Below, piece after piece: positions 53,884 to 63,052 of a stretch of 64,000 nt of DNA. Under the pieces are notes generated by a model. The model did no database searches. It had not been told where the DNA came from and saw only the letters and a list, made by a program, of their open reading frames with translations. The position numbers were made by a program, and so were the translations under genes. Origin of the DNA: Clostridium sp. OM02-18AC. GTDB lineage: Bacteria > Bacillota > Clostridia > Lachnospirales > Lachnospiraceae. Positions within the stretch are counted from its first letter, which is position 1, and the number at the start of each line of letters is the position of its first letter. The stretch spans positions 124,001 through 188,000 of the forward strand of contig NZ_QULW01000004.1 of the NCBI RefSeq assembly GCF_003481825.1, in the 5' to 3' direction.

Positions 53884-55029
53884 TTACTTCAGTAATTTAC
53901 CAGAAATTACCATCTGCTGTACCTGGCTGGTTCCTTCGTAGATCGTGAATACACGACAGTCACGGAACATACGCTCAATCTTGTAGTCCTTGATGAAGCC
54001 ATATCCACCATGGATCTGAACGGTCTTTGCAGCGATCTCGTTGCAGACCTCAGATGCATAGAATTTTGCCATGGAAGCTGCCATGGAAGCATCCTGACCG
54101 TTATCGATCAGCCATGCAGTCTTGTAAACCAGGTTCTTGGCTGCCTCAAGCTTGGTTGCCATCTCAGCCAGCATAAATGCGATCGCCTGGAATTTTGCGA
54201 TCGGACGGCCAAACTGCTTTCTCTCTTTTGCATACTTGATTGCTTCATCCAGACAGCCCTGTGCAACACCGATAGACTGTGCAGCAACGCCCATACGTCC
54301 GGTATCCAGAGTCTTCATTGCGTTAATGAAGCCCTTGCCTTCCTGACCAAGCAGGTTGTCTTTATGTACACGTACATTTTCCAGAATGATATCACTGGTT
54401 GCGCAGCCTACGACACCCATCTTTTTCTCCGGCTTACCACAGGATACACCCTCCTGCTTCATGTCTACGATAAATGCGGAAATACCCTTGGTTCCCATGC
54501 TCATGTCGGTCTTTGCGTATACAACCGCCCAGTCAGCCAGAGGCGCCATGGTGATAAAGGTCTTACGGCCATTCAGGACATAGTAGTCACCGTCTTTTAC
54601 TGCAGTGGTCTGCATGCCGCCTGCGTCGGAACCTGCGCCCGGCTCAGTCAGCGCGAAGCAGACCTTCTTTTCGCCGGTTACGACCGGACGTAAATATTTC
54701 TCTTTCTGCTCAGCGTTTCCGGAAAGAAGGAACGGACCGCCGGAAAGGGAGTTCGGGGAAGAAACATAAATACTTGCAACACCGGATACTCTTGCGATCT
54801 CTTCCATTACGATAACGTAAGAACGCGCGTCTCCGCCCTGTCCACCGTACTGCTTCGGAACCTTGATTCCGAAGAAACCGGCTTTTGCCATCTTGTCGAG
54901 GATTTCCTCTGGGAAAACCTCCTCTTCCTCGACTTTGTCAAGAATTTCTTTTGTCAGCTCTGTCTCTGCAAATTCTCTTGCCAGTTTTCTGACCAGTTCA
55001 TGCTGCTCTGTGAAAAATGCGTCTGCCAT
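53884..55029 (-). CDS. Acyl-CoA dehydrogenase (enoyl-CoA reductase, AcdB/Bcd-like)
   Basis: A flavoprotein of 381 aa, the usual short-chain size. FAD-site segments FALTEPGAGSDAGGMQTTA and TFITMAPLADW are present, and the catalytic base is Glu365 (IYEGTSQVQQ). In this context it most likely reduces the 2-enoyl-CoA made by the dehydratase, with electrons supplied through EtfAB, as AcdB does in the leucine pathway. The specificity cannot be read. AAGGAGG precedes the ATG. Confidence 0.92.
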   Translation of the reverse strand: MADAFFTEQHELVRKLAREFAETELTKEILDKVEEEEVFPEEILDKMAKAGFFGIKVPKQYGGQGGDARSYVIVMEEIARVSGVASIYVSSPNSLSGGPFLLSGNAEQKEKYLRPVVTGEKKVCFALTEPGAGSDAGGMQTTAVKDGDYYVLNGRKTFITMAPLADWAVVYAKTDMSMGTKGISAFIVDMKQEGVSCGKPEKKMGVVGCATSDIILENVRVHKDNLLGQEGKGFINAMKTLDTGRMGVAAQSIGVAQGCLDEAIKYAKERKQFGRPIAKFQAIAFMLAEMATKLEAAKNLVYKTAWLIDNGQDASMAASMAKFYASEVCNEIAAKTVQIHGGYGFIKDYKIERMFRDCRVFTIYEGTSQVQQMVISGKLLK

Positions 55030-55090
55030 CTTGCTCTATTTCCTCCTTCATACATATTGGTATCTAAACCGGATTGCTCCGGCTGTATGC

Positions 55091-56713
55091 TTATTCTTGT
55101 GTGCCGCCAGCCGTCTCACGCTGTTTTGCGGCACGCTCCGCTGCTTCTTTTCGCAGCTCCTTTAATTCAATCTTGCCACTCGCGTTCATGGGGAATTTCT
55201 CAAACCAGAATACATAGGCCGGAACCTTATAATCTGCCAAATGCTGTTTTAAATAGGAAAGCATCCGTTCTTTATCGATCTGCACTCCCGGCTTCAAAAT
55301 CACGCAGGCTGCAATTTCTTCCTGAAGAACCTGCGCCGGAACTCCTACTACCTTAACATCCGCCACCCCTTCATAACGGCGGATCATAAGCTCAATCTCC
55401 CTCGGAGAAATATTTTCTCCCGCACGGATGATCATCTCTTTGAGGCGTCCGGTAATATGAAGCTCACCCGTTTCGTCGAAGTAGCCGATATCTCCGGTCC
55501 TCAGCCATCCATCCTCTGTGAAGACTTTGGCATTGGCCTGCGGCAGATGATAATACCCCAGCATGACATTATAGCCCTGAACCTGAATTTCTCCGGCCTT
55601 CCCCGGTGCTGCTTCTTTCCCGGTTGCAAGATCTGCGATACGTGCCTTCACATGTTCGATCACATGTCCGGCCGATACCGCCTTGATTTCATTTGGATCA
55701 TCCCAGTCTGCAATGGCAATACATGGTGATGTTTCTGTCTGTCCGTAAGACGGCTGCAGATGCATCTGCGGAAACCGTCTGCAGATTTCCAGAAAATCCT
55801 CCGGGGTACACGGGGAGCCTGCGATGATGCCGGATTTCAGATCTGGTGCCTGACGTCCCGCGTACTGCGGTTTGCGGATCAATGCAAGAAACATGCTCGG
55901 AACACCGTTTAAGATCGTACATTTGTACTGATCAATGGCGTCCCACACATGGGCTGTCCGAAAATACGGGATCAGGCACATAGCCATGCCTCCTGTGATA
56001 CACGCAATCACGCCGGCAGTGATGCCGAAGCAATGAAACAGTGGAACGGTTATGCACATCTTATCCGTAACGCCCCAGTGCATTGCCTCCACCATGGCAC
56101 GGCTGTTGTTGATCAGCTGCTCATGGCTCAGCAGGATCCCCTTTGGAAGGGATGTGGTGCCGGACGTAAAGATCATGCAGGCCGCGTCCTCCGGCTGTAC
56201 CTGGCTTTTCAGCTCCTGTACACGGGCCAGAAGTTCCGGTGACTTTTCCCGGCGGCCGAAGCTGTCCGGGCTCATCCAGGTTCCTGCTTCCTTTTCATCC
56301 AGATGAAGGAAGCGCTTTACCCTCGGCGTATCCTTCCGGATATCCGCGATCACATCATCATAGACAATATCCTTGCAGCCAGTGCCGCAGAACACATATT
56401 CCACATCGGAGTAATTCAGGATTCCCTTCAGTTCTTCATCCCGGTAACAGGTATTGATCAGCACCGGAACGGCACCAATCTTCACCAGCGCCAGAAAGGT
56501 AAATACCCAGTTCGGACTGTTGACACTCCAGATTCCCACATGGGTTCCCCGTGTGACTCCCATATCGTCCAGTCTGCCTGCCATAAGATCTGATGTCTCA
56601 TCCAGCTGGGCGAAGCTACAGCTCCAGCCAAACATTTCCATAGCGGTGTGATCTCCGATCACGGCTGCCTGTTCCTTCAGATACTGCCCGATTGTTTTTT
56701 TCGTCAATTCCAT
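55091..56713 (-). CDS. Acyl-CoA ligase (AMP-forming, CaiC/FldL-like)
   Basis: This 540-aa adenylate-forming enzyme has the P-loop-like MIFTSGTTSLPKG (180-192), YGQTETSPC, TGDIGYFDE, GRLKEMIIRAGENIS and the C-terminal Lys (~514, SGKIELKEL). It would charge a carboxylic acid with CoA at ATP cost. In a pathway that also has a CoA-transferase its likely job is priming, as proposed for FldL in aromatic-acid pathways. The start at 56713 has GGAGA 4 nt upstream; the longer frame to 56740 runs through a perfect operator palindrome. Confidence 0.9.
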   Translation of the reverse strand: MELTKKTIGQYLKEQAAVIGDHTAMEMFGWSCSFAQLDETSDLMAGRLDDMGVTRGTHVGIWSVNSPNWVFTFLALVKIGAVPVLINTCYRDEELKGILNYSDVEYVFCGTGCKDIVYDDVIADIRKDTPRVKRFLHLDEKEAGTWMSPDSFGRREKSPELLARVQELKSQVQPEDAACMIFTSGTTSLPKGILLSHEQLINNSRAMVEAMHWGVTDKMCITVPLFHCFGITAGVIACITGGMAMCLIPYFRTAHVWDAIDQYKCTILNGVPSMFLALIRKPQYAGRQAPDLKSGIIAGSPCTPEDFLEICRRFPQMHLQPSYGQTETSPCIAIADWDDPNEIKAVSAGHVIEHVKARIADLATGKEAAPGKAGEIQVQGYNVMLGYYHLPQANAKVFTEDGWLRTGDIGYFDETGELHITGRLKEMIIRAGENISPREIELMIRRYEGVADVKVVGVPAQVLQEEIAACVILKPGVQIDKERMLSYLKQHLADYKVPAYVFWFEKFPMNASGKIELKELRKEAAERAAKQRETAGGTQE

Positions 56714-56723
56714 GTTCTCTCCA

Positions 56724-56737
56724 ACTTGTATACAAGT
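56724..56737. promoter_or_regulatory. Candidate GntR operator before the acyl-CoA ligase gene
   Basis: ACTTGTATACAAGT is a perfect 14-bp palindrome ending 10 bp upstream of the ligase ATG. It shares CTTGTATAC with the site before the activator gene and has the look of FCD-type GntR operators. Confidence 0.65.
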
Positions 56738-56750
56738 CATTGCCGCATAG

Positions 56751-56783
56751 AGGGCTGCGTGGCTTCTGCGCCTGCGCAGCCCT
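56751..56783 (-). terminator. Hairpin between CoA-transferase and ligase genes
   Basis: AGGGCTGCG and CGCAGCCCT form a perfect 9-bp GC-rich stem 31 nt after the transferase stop. No T tract follows, so it may be a partial terminator or mRNA-stability stem; with the operator next to it, a second transcription unit may begin here. Confidence 0.5.
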
Positions 56784-56814
56784 GCTTCCTTACTACAATG
56801 CTAAGGAACACTCA

Positions 56815-58056
56815 TTATGCTTTTTTCGGATCTTCCCAGATATAAAGAGTTCCGTTTGCTTTCAGTGCATCAATCTGCTCATCATTATAACCGATTTCCT
56901 TCAGAACATCAACACCCTGCTCACCGATTAACGGTCCACGTCTGTAATCCGGAACACCCATATTTTCAAACTTAACAGGTGTACGAACCAGTCTTCTGGT
57001 ATTGCCATTAGAATAGGTCATATCGTAGAAGCAGTGATTTGCTTCTGCCTGCTTATCGTTACGGATCTCGATCCAGTTCTGGCACAGTGCGAACGGAATA
57101 TCTGCTGCAGTCAGGATTTCTCTCCATTCTGCTGCGGTCTTCTTTTCGAAAGCTTCCATAACAATATCATAAACTTCCGTAGTCAGACCCTTTTCCTGAC
57201 AGGTCAGGATCGGGAAGTAATTCTCATTCTCTACCAGATCCTCACGGCCTACTGCTGCAATGAACTTCTTGTAATAGGTGTTGTAATCCGGCATACAGGT
57301 CTGAATATAACGGTCATCTGCGGTATGCCATGCGGAGTTGAACGGGTTAGCACCATTGCGGATGTTGATCGGATACTGCTGTGCAATACCTTCATAGTTG
57401 GATGCCTGAACCATCATGCCCATGTTGTATACAGCACTCTCAAACAGGGAAGTCTCAACCTTCTCACCGACACCTTTGGTCTTTGCCTGATATAATGCAG
57501 CCAGAATACCTGCTACCAGGTTCATACCTACGTTGTGGTCACCGACACCAGGTGCACCGTTGAACGGGACATCGCTTCTCTGACGCAGAGTCTCAAAGTA
57601 TCCGCCTCTTGCGAAGAATGCGGTAAAGTCAAATCCCGGAAGATCCTTATCCGGACCATACTCACCATAACCAGTACAGATTGCATAAACCAGCTTCGGA
57701 TATCTTTCCTTTAAGGTTTCATAGTCAAGACCAGCTCTCTGAAGAGCCTGTACGCGCCAGTTGGTGATCAGGACATCTGCGGAATCCAGCAGCTTGAAGA
57801 ATGCCTCCTTGCCCTCCGGAGTTTTCATGTTCAGGGAGATACATCTCTTATTACCATTCTCCAGATCCCAGGTTGTATTCTCATACATATCTAACGGACG
57901 TCCCTCAGACGGAGCGGTATATCTTAACGGATCACCCTTTGCGGACTCAATTTTAATAACATCTGCTCCAAGGTCAGCCATAAATCTGCCTGCGGTTGCC
58001 GCAGCGATAAAGGTTGCCAGCTCAATAACTTTTACACCTTCCAATGGTTTGCTCAT
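56815..58056 (-). CDS. Family III CoA-transferase (CaiB/BaiF; HadA/FldA-like)
   Basis: The 413-aa protein shows the N-terminal EGVKVIELATFIAAATAGRF and Rossmann segment DLGADVIKIE, and a candidate catalytic Asp173 (GVGDHNVG), matching the active Asp of formyl-CoA transferase. In had and fld pathways this enzyme moves CoA from the reduced end product to the incoming 2-hydroxy acid, so activation costs no ATP. AAGGAG precedes the ATG. It is placed between the permease and ligase genes. Confidence 0.92.
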   Translation of the reverse strand: MSKPLEGVKVIELATFIAAATAGRFMADLGADVIKIESAKGDPLRYTAPSEGRPLDMYENTTWDLENGNKRCISLNMKTPEGKEAFFKLLDSADVLITNWRVQALQRAGLDYETLKERYPKLVYAICTGYGEYGPDKDLPGFDFTAFFARGGYFETLRQRSDVPFNGAPGVGDHNVGMNLVAGILAALYQAKTKGVGEKVETSLFESAVYNMGMMVQASNYEGIAQQYPINIRNGANPFNSAWHTADDRYIQTCMPDYNTYYKKFIAAVGREDLVENENYFPILTCQEKGLTTEVYDIVMEAFEKKTAAEWREILTAADIPFALCQNWIEIRNDKQAEANHCFYDMTYSNGNTRRLVRTPVKFENMGVPDYRRGPLIGEQGVDVLKEIGYNDEQIDALKANGTLYIWEDPKKA

Positions 58057-58101
58057 TTTATGTTACACTCCTTTTTGAAAAATATAATGTTCCTAACAGA
58101 T

Positions 58102-59226
58102 TCAGTCTTTGGTATCGAACTTGGTAGCTGCCATATGTACCAGATATGGGATCATGATAACCGGAATGGTTAAATAGCCCAGGTACTTGTAGCCTACTGC
58201 CACGATCTTATTCAGACCCAGCTGAGCAATACCGAATGCTACTACGGTACAGATCAGGGTAACAGCAATAACCTTTGCGCCCGGTTTTGCAGTCGGATCA
58301 AAGTTTTTGTCCAGAGAAGAACATACACGGTTGGACATACCGGCGATCATGTTTACTGCAGTAGATACAGAACCAAGTACGATCAGGATGGAAATGATCG
58401 GGCGAAGGACGCCCGGTGCCACACCTCTGTTTACCAGGATCAGCAGCGGAATGCTCTCGGTTGCGAAGTTCGGATCATTTGCGATTGCCATCAGACCAAC
58501 AACAGCCATCAGGCAAATCAGAACGTTTACGAAAAATCCCTGAACCATAGAGGTCTTCGCGTCATCCGGAGATGCGAACGGTTTTGCGTGCTGTACTAAC
58601 AGACCGATGGATGCCAGCTGGAAGGCTGCATATACGAAGCCGATCCACAGTGCCTTGCCAAACGGTGCCGGATTTGCCATGCTCGCGGAAATGTTTGCGG
58701 AAATATCACCCCACTGTGCGATGATATTCGGAATATAAACGATCAACAGTCCCGCAACAATCAGTACCGATAAAGTAGCAGCCACTTTACGTACTACGTT
58801 GGTGCCATATACAGCTACCGCAAAAATAAAGATTCCTACAAAGATCGTTCCAACCCAGTGATTAATGCCAAATGCACTTTCCATAGTGCTGACACCGGTT
58901 GCGAATGCTGCTGCCGGAGCTACGCATATCGTCACAATATATACCAGCTCATACAGATTGGAAAAAATCGGCGCATACTTGCCATAAAAACTGTTATTGA
59001 AGCTTCTGTAATCATAAACCTCATGCTTCTTTGCATATCTCAGTGCATACCACTGGAAAAATGCACCCAGAAATTGAGTCATAATGCAGGTTACGAATGC
59101 CCAGATTCCGAACTGTACGAAATACTGACGAAGCTGGTTGCCTGATGCAAAACCGCCGCCGAACTGTGTCGTAAACCACACAAATGCAACACCTACTGTT
59201 ACGGACATTTTGTCTTTACTAATCAT
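58102..59226 (-). CDS. YkvI-type membrane transporter
   Basis: The 374-aa protein has ten or eleven hydrophobic helices. The start VGVAFVWFTTQFGGGFASGNQ, with a Gly-rich break in helix 1, is typical of YkvI-family proteins, which belong to the APC-type (LeuT-fold) transporters. Its position inside the dehydratase operon makes it the likely carrier for the pathway substrate, or exchanger for its reduced product. The family is poorly characterised and no substrate can be inferred by homology. Confidence 0.85.
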   Translation of the reverse strand: MISKDKMSVTVGVAFVWFTTQFGGGFASGNQLRQYFVQFGIWAFVTCIMTQFLGAFFQWYALRYAKKHEVYDYRSFNNSFYGKYAPIFSNLYELVYIVTICVAPAAAFATGVSTMESAFGINHWVGTIFVGIFIFAVAVYGTNVVRKVAATLSVLIVAGLLIVYIPNIIAQWGDISANISASMANPAPFGKALWIGFVYAAFQLASIGLLVQHAKPFASPDDAKTSMVQGFFVNVLICLMAVVGLMAIANDPNFATESIPLLILVNRGVAPGVLRPIISILIVLGSVSTAVNMIAGMSNRVCSSLDKNFDPTAKPGAKVIAVTLICTVVAFGIAQLGLNKIVAVGYKYLGYLTIPVIMIPYLVHMAATKFDTKD

Positions 59227-59353
59227 AATGCCATCCCCCTATTTTTTTCTGCAGATCCTGTTCTATGAAAGGCTTCCCGCCTGACATAGTTCCCACAGTT
59301 TCTTTTATATCGCAAAGCGGACGATTCCGGCCCGCCTCTCGATCAACATTTTG

Positions 59354-60463
59354 TTACAGCATTTCCTTGAACGCCTGGATCATGGTGGCTGCCTGCTCGT
59401 AGTTTACCATCTGGCGGTCAACCTCGATATTTAAGTTCAGGAGACCTGCCTGCTCGCATGCTCTCTTGATCGGAACGTAATCAAACTCCTCCGGATCACA
59501 GAACTTGGTCATCAGAACGATGATGCCCTTTGCGTCATGGGCCTTTGCCTGCTCAATGATATAATCCACACGTTTCTTTTCCTTATCATAAAGGAGTGTG
59601 CAGTTGTCCATGTTTGCGAATTTTTGTGCCAGTGCGTCTACCGGATTCATCATTTCCGGGGTATCGGTACGATACTGTCTGGTCTCGTTCGCAACATCAT
59701 CTGCAACAATCTGGATGCCGTTGTCGTCGAAAATCTTTAACATGCCAGGAGCATCTGCCAGAATGCCGCTTACCAGAACACGGGCTGTGCGGGTGCTCTT
59801 CGGACCGGCTAAGAGCTCAGCAGTCAGTTCTTTTACAATTGCGGTATGCTCTTCCGGAAGCATGAACCATGCGCTCTTGAATACATCGCTTCTCTCAGCT
59901 GCGGTGATATCTGCATTTGCTGCTGCCTCAGAGAATGCTCTCATAGCTGCGTTGTGCTCGTTGTATACTTTAATGGACTCAGACAGCGCGAATTCGGAGA
60001 AGTGTGCTCCGGTTGCAACGGTCAGGTCATTGATGACTCTCTCATAACCGGCCTTGGTGAACTTGATGCCGAAATCCGGTTTCCGGTTCTGCGGATAGGT
60101 CATCGGGATGAACGGGATATCCTTTACTGCGTATTTCCAGTTCTGGCCCAGAGTCTTTAAGGAGTCACACAGAGACGGGATGATGATAGCAGAAATGCCC
60201 TTATACTCGCCCTTGATTCCCAGCTCCAGGATTGTCTGCATGATAGAGCAGATAAATGCCGGATAATATTTCTTTGCCTCGTTGATCTCCATGTCTGCGC
60301 CCCAGACACCCATCGGTACCAGGCCCATGGAATGAACGATCTCCTGCGGTGTATAATAGGTTACTGCAACGACCTTCTTACCTTCAGCCAGATATTTGTC
60401 CAGCTGTTTTCTTGGATTTGCAGCAACTTCATGAAGCTGTGCTAATAATTCCTTTGCTGCCAT
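59354..60463 (-). CDS. 2-Hydroxyacyl-CoA dehydratase beta subunit (LcdB/HadC/FldC-like)
   Basis: This 369-aa [4Fe-4S] protein shares TYYTPQEIVHSMGLVPMGVWGA, YPAFICSIMQ, SLCDSLKTLGQ and MTKFCDPEEFDY with lactyl-CoA and related dehydratases; the Cys residues in FICS, SLCD and KFCD are candidate cluster ligands. With the alpha subunit it removes water from (R)-2-hydroxyacyl-CoA by a ketyl-radical mechanism. Its ATG is 2 nt past the alpha-gene stop, and its ribosome site lies in the last codons of that gene. Confidence 0.93.
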   Translation of the reverse strand: MAAKELLAQLHEVAANPRKQLDKYLAEGKKVVAVTYYTPQEIVHSMGLVPMGVWGADMEINEAKKYYPAFICSIMQTILELGIKGEYKGISAIIIPSLCDSLKTLGQNWKYAVKDIPFIPMTYPQNRKPDFGIKFTKAGYERVINDLTVATGAHFSEFALSESIKVYNEHNAAMRAFSEAAANADITAAERSDVFKSAWFMLPEEHTAIVKELTAELLAGPKSTRTARVLVSGILADAPGMLKIFDDNGIQIVADDVANETRQYRTDTPEMMNPVDALAQKFANMDNCTLLYDKEKKRVDYIIEQAKAHDAKGIIVLMTKFCDPEEFDYVPIKRACEQAGLLNLNIEVDRQMVNYEQAATMIQAFKEML

Positions 60464-60465
60464 CT

Positions 60466-61701
60466 CTATTTCCCTCCTTTGTTTGCTTCCATGATCTCTG
60501 TCAGACCCTGTACGCGGGTATCGTACTGTGCCTCAGAGAAGTTTCTCGGATCAGCCTGGTCGCCATCGAAGGAAACAACCGGGATGCCGCATGCCTCGCC
60601 GATCTGACGGCTCATCTCCGGCATGAATCCGGACCACAGCTTGCAGGAGCGGTTGGTATGTACTAACAGACCTTCTACATGGTTATCCTTGCAGAGCTTG
60701 ATGCGTTTGTCTCTGGAATGCTCAAGGTTCATGGCATTCGGAACGTTTGCGTATGCACGGCACATTCCGTCAAAGTCATCGTAGATGAAGCCGAATGCGT
60801 CAGCATAAATGGTGGTTACCATGTTGATGCCTCTGCCCTTTAAGCCGGTAGAGGTAACACGCAGCCACGGCCAGCATGCAATACCTTCGAACATGATACG
60901 GTATTTCTCTTCTGCGCGGAAAGTGGAAGTGCCCTTTTCATGGTTCTCTTTGTACTCTTTTAACAGGGTTTCCATAGCGTCGCCTGCCTCTTCTTTACCA
61001 CGTGCGGTAACCATAACTGCCATGTGGTTTAACAGGTCAAATCCGTTAAACGGAGATGGAACATATTTTGCCTGGGAGGTTGCCTCGATCCATGCGCGGC
61101 TTGCGCGTCCGGAGGAAGCCATAACCTCTTTGAAGCGCTCATCGCTCCATTTCTTGCCGGTATACGCTTCCAGACCATGGATAACATCCCAGAACTGAGC
61201 CTTGATGTACTCGGTCTCCGCATCGGATACCTCGTAATCCGGGTTGAACGGAATATCGATCATGAACATTGGGATGTTCAGCTCTTTTGCCAGGTTTTCG
61301 TACCATTTGATCATACAGTTACAGATGTTGTTACAGCAAAGTACGAAGTCCGGCATCGGCATATCCTGCTCCGGAGCGGATTTCAGTTTTGCATAAGCAA
61401 GGGAGATACGTGCATATGCGCAGATATCGTTGGAGTAGCCCTCGCCCTCTGCCTCATTACACATTCTCTCACCGCCGCCTCTTGCTGCAATGCCGGCTGC
61501 CTGGTTTTCCGGGTAGCAGACATACAGTCCGAGCGTCTCCGGGATTTCTACCGGGAAGTTGCTGGCACACCAGCCAACCATCTCTCCGCGTTTTTTGGCC
61601 TCCATCGCATCACTGTAAGCCTTTGCCGCGATCTGGCCCAGCTTAAACTTTGCTGAGTTCGGATCTGGTGCTGGTCTGCTCTTTTTTACTTCTTCAGCCA
61701 T
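60466..61701 (-). CDS. 2-Hydroxyacyl-CoA dehydratase alpha subunit (LcdA/HadB/FldB-like)
   Basis: The 411-aa protein shows the family segments GWCASNFPVEIPETLG, CCNNICNCMIKWYENLA, LVHTNRSCKLWSGF and SFDGDQADPRNFSEAQYDTR. The SCK and CNNIC cysteines are candidate ligands of the catalytic cluster. It resembles lactyl-CoA dehydratase alpha more than 2-hydroxyglutaryl-CoA dehydratase, but substrate prediction from this is weak. AAAGGAGG precedes the start. It is oxygen-sensitive and needs the ATP-driven activator encoded upstream. Confidence 0.94.
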   Translation of the reverse strand: MAEEVKKSRPAPDPNSAKFKLGQIAAKAYSDAMEAKKRGEMVGWCASNFPVEIPETLGLYVCYPENQAAGIAARGGGERMCNEAEGEGYSNDICAYARISLAYAKLKSAPEQDMPMPDFVLCCNNICNCMIKWYENLAKELNIPMFMIDIPFNPDYEVSDAETEYIKAQFWDVIHGLEAYTGKKWSDERFKEVMASSGRASRAWIEATSQAKYVPSPFNGFDLLNHMAVMVTARGKEEAGDAMETLLKEYKENHEKGTSTFRAEEKYRIMFEGIACWPWLRVTSTGLKGRGINMVTTIYADAFGFIYDDFDGMCRAYANVPNAMNLEHSRDKRIKLCKDNHVEGLLVHTNRSCKLWSGFMPEMSRQIGEACGIPVVSFDGDQADPRNFSEAQYDTRVQGLTEIMEANKGGK

Positions 61702-61839
61702 TGTGAAAAACCTCCTTTATACATTTTCATTTCCTAAACTTAAATAGGTTCTGGCCGTCCGCACGTCACTTGCGGCGTCTGTCCGGTCTGTATCAGCTCG
61801 CGTCCTCCGCAAAGGAACACGGTAAGCTTTCTGTTTGAT

Positions 61840-62619
61840 CTATGACTGGCTGCTCTTTCCGTATGCGTAAATTGCTGCGCCGAGAGCTCCAAGTTCCTGT
61901 GCCCGCTTGTCGTAGTAGATTTCCACGCCAAGCTCCTTTGCCATGGCATTGCGGACACCGCCGTTCTGCGCCACGCCGCCGCTCATGCAGACCTCCTCGC
62001 GGATGCCTACACGCTTTGCCAGAGATGCAACCCTGGTTGCCACAGACTGGCAGATACCTGCTACCAGATCCGGGATATCAGTTCCGGATGCCAGCTGGGA
62101 AATTACCTCGGACTCTGCGAATACCGTGCAGGTGCTGGAGATGCTTGCCGGCTTTACTGCTTTTGCGGCTTCGGTTTCCAGCTGGGAAATATCAAGCTTC
62201 AGGATATTTGCCATAACATCCAGGAATCTGCCGGTTCCTGCCGCGCATTTGTCATTCATAACAAAGTTAATCATGCGTCCCTCTTCATTCAGAGAAAGAA
62301 CCTTGGCATCCTGGCCTCCTATATCGATTACTGTTCTTGCGCCCGGACAAACATAGTGGACACCCAGCGCATGACAGGTCAGCTCACTGACCTGATAATC
62401 TGCCCCATCATAGGTCTGGCGTCCGTATCCGGTTGCCACGGTGCATGCCATATCTGCCTGCGTAAGACCGCTTTCTTTCATTACATTTTCCAGTGCCTTG
62501 CTGACTCCGTCTGTTCCGACGGTAGCTACCACAATGGAGGAGGCCACGATTTCGCTTCCATCCTTCAGGATTACTGCCTTGGATGTAGTAGAGCCAATAT
62601 CAATTCCCAGTGTATACAT
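61840..62619 (-). CDS. 2-Hydroxyacyl-CoA dehydratase activator (HgdC/HadI/FldI-like)
   Basis: This 259-aa homodimeric ATPase of the ASKHA fold injects one electron into the dehydratase. GIDIGSTTSKAV (5-16), DIGGQD (99-104), and the two cysteines bridging a [4Fe-4S] cluster, Cys125 (NDKCAAGTGRF) and Cys164 (SSTCTVFAESE), are present. The ATG at 62619 (GAGGTG upstream) fits the family N-terminus better than the GTG at 62628. It is the first gene of the operon, with a candidate operator ~110 bp upstream. The 138-bp gap before the alpha-subunit gene shows no clear signal. Confidence 0.95.
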   Translation of the reverse strand: MYTLGIDIGSTTSKAVILKDGSEIVASSIVVATVGTDGVSKALENVMKESGLTQADMACTVATGYGRQTYDGADYQVSELTCHALGVHYVCPGARTVIDIGGQDAKVLSLNEEGRMINFVMNDKCAAGTGRFLDVMANILKLDISQLETEAAKAVKPASISSTCTVFAESEVISQLASGTDIPDLVAGICQSVATRVASLAKRVGIREEVCMSGGVAQNGGVRNAMAKELGVEIYYDKRAQELGALGAAIYAYGKSSQS

Positions 62620-62731
62620 AACTGACACCTCTTCAAAATTTTTAACTGTTATTTCTATGTTTCTTTGCAGTTGTTAAAAATTAAACAAGTTTGAGCAAAT
62701 AAAAACGGCGTCTTGCTTGTGTTTCACACTT

Positions 62732-62749
62732 TGGTATTCTAGTATACAA
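62732..62749. promoter_or_regulatory. Candidate GntR operator overlapping a -10 box before the activator gene
   Basis: On the minus strand TTGTATACTAGAATACCA is an imperfect palindrome (7 of 9 pairs) centred on CTAG. It contains TATACT, a plausible -10, with no good -35. It shares CTTGTATAC with the site at 56724-56737. The larger flanks GGCGT...ACGCC could also fold into a stem followed by GTTTTTATTT (62697-62758). The remaining 62750-62985 is AT-rich with nothing else recognised. Confidence 0.6.
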
Positions 62750-62989
62750 GATAAACGCCAAAAAAATTTGTTGTACGATTCCTCAATATCGCCAACAAAC
62801 AGCTCAACTCATGACCTTATACTATCAAATTTATCAATGAATGTAAATAGTTTCTTTGTATTTTTTGTGTTTTTCACCGGAATTTTATTTGCACACCATT
62901 TCTTTTGTTTCTTTCAGTTTACATAAATCCAGTATTTTTTGTTTATTTTTAAACACTCTCGTTTCCGGGGCAACTGTCTGAAAAGCAAA

Positions 62990-63029
62990 GAAAAAGACGG
63001 AACTATGCGCTTCTTTGCATATTCCGTCT
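62990..63029 (-). terminator. Terminator after the GntR regulator gene
   Basis: AGACGGAATATGC pairs with GCATAGTTCCGTCT on the minus strand (one bulge), followed by TTTTTCTTTG, 24 nt past the regulator stop. The regulator is thus probably transcribed apart from the operon. Confidence 0.85.
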
Positions 63030-63052
63030 CTTCCTTTCTATAACAGATCGGA

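Noticed and set aside
53884..58056. Carnitine/crotonobetaine (CaiABC) or gamma-butyrobetaine operon
   Set aside because: The ligase, CoA-transferase and dehydrogenase genes resemble that set, but there is no CaiD-type crotonase and the operon encodes a 2-hydroxyacyl-CoA dehydratase with activator instead.
61740..61958. 72-aa minus-strand ORF between activator and alpha-subunit genes
   Set aside because: It overlaps the activator gene out of frame, is Arg/Ser-rich and has no ribosome site.
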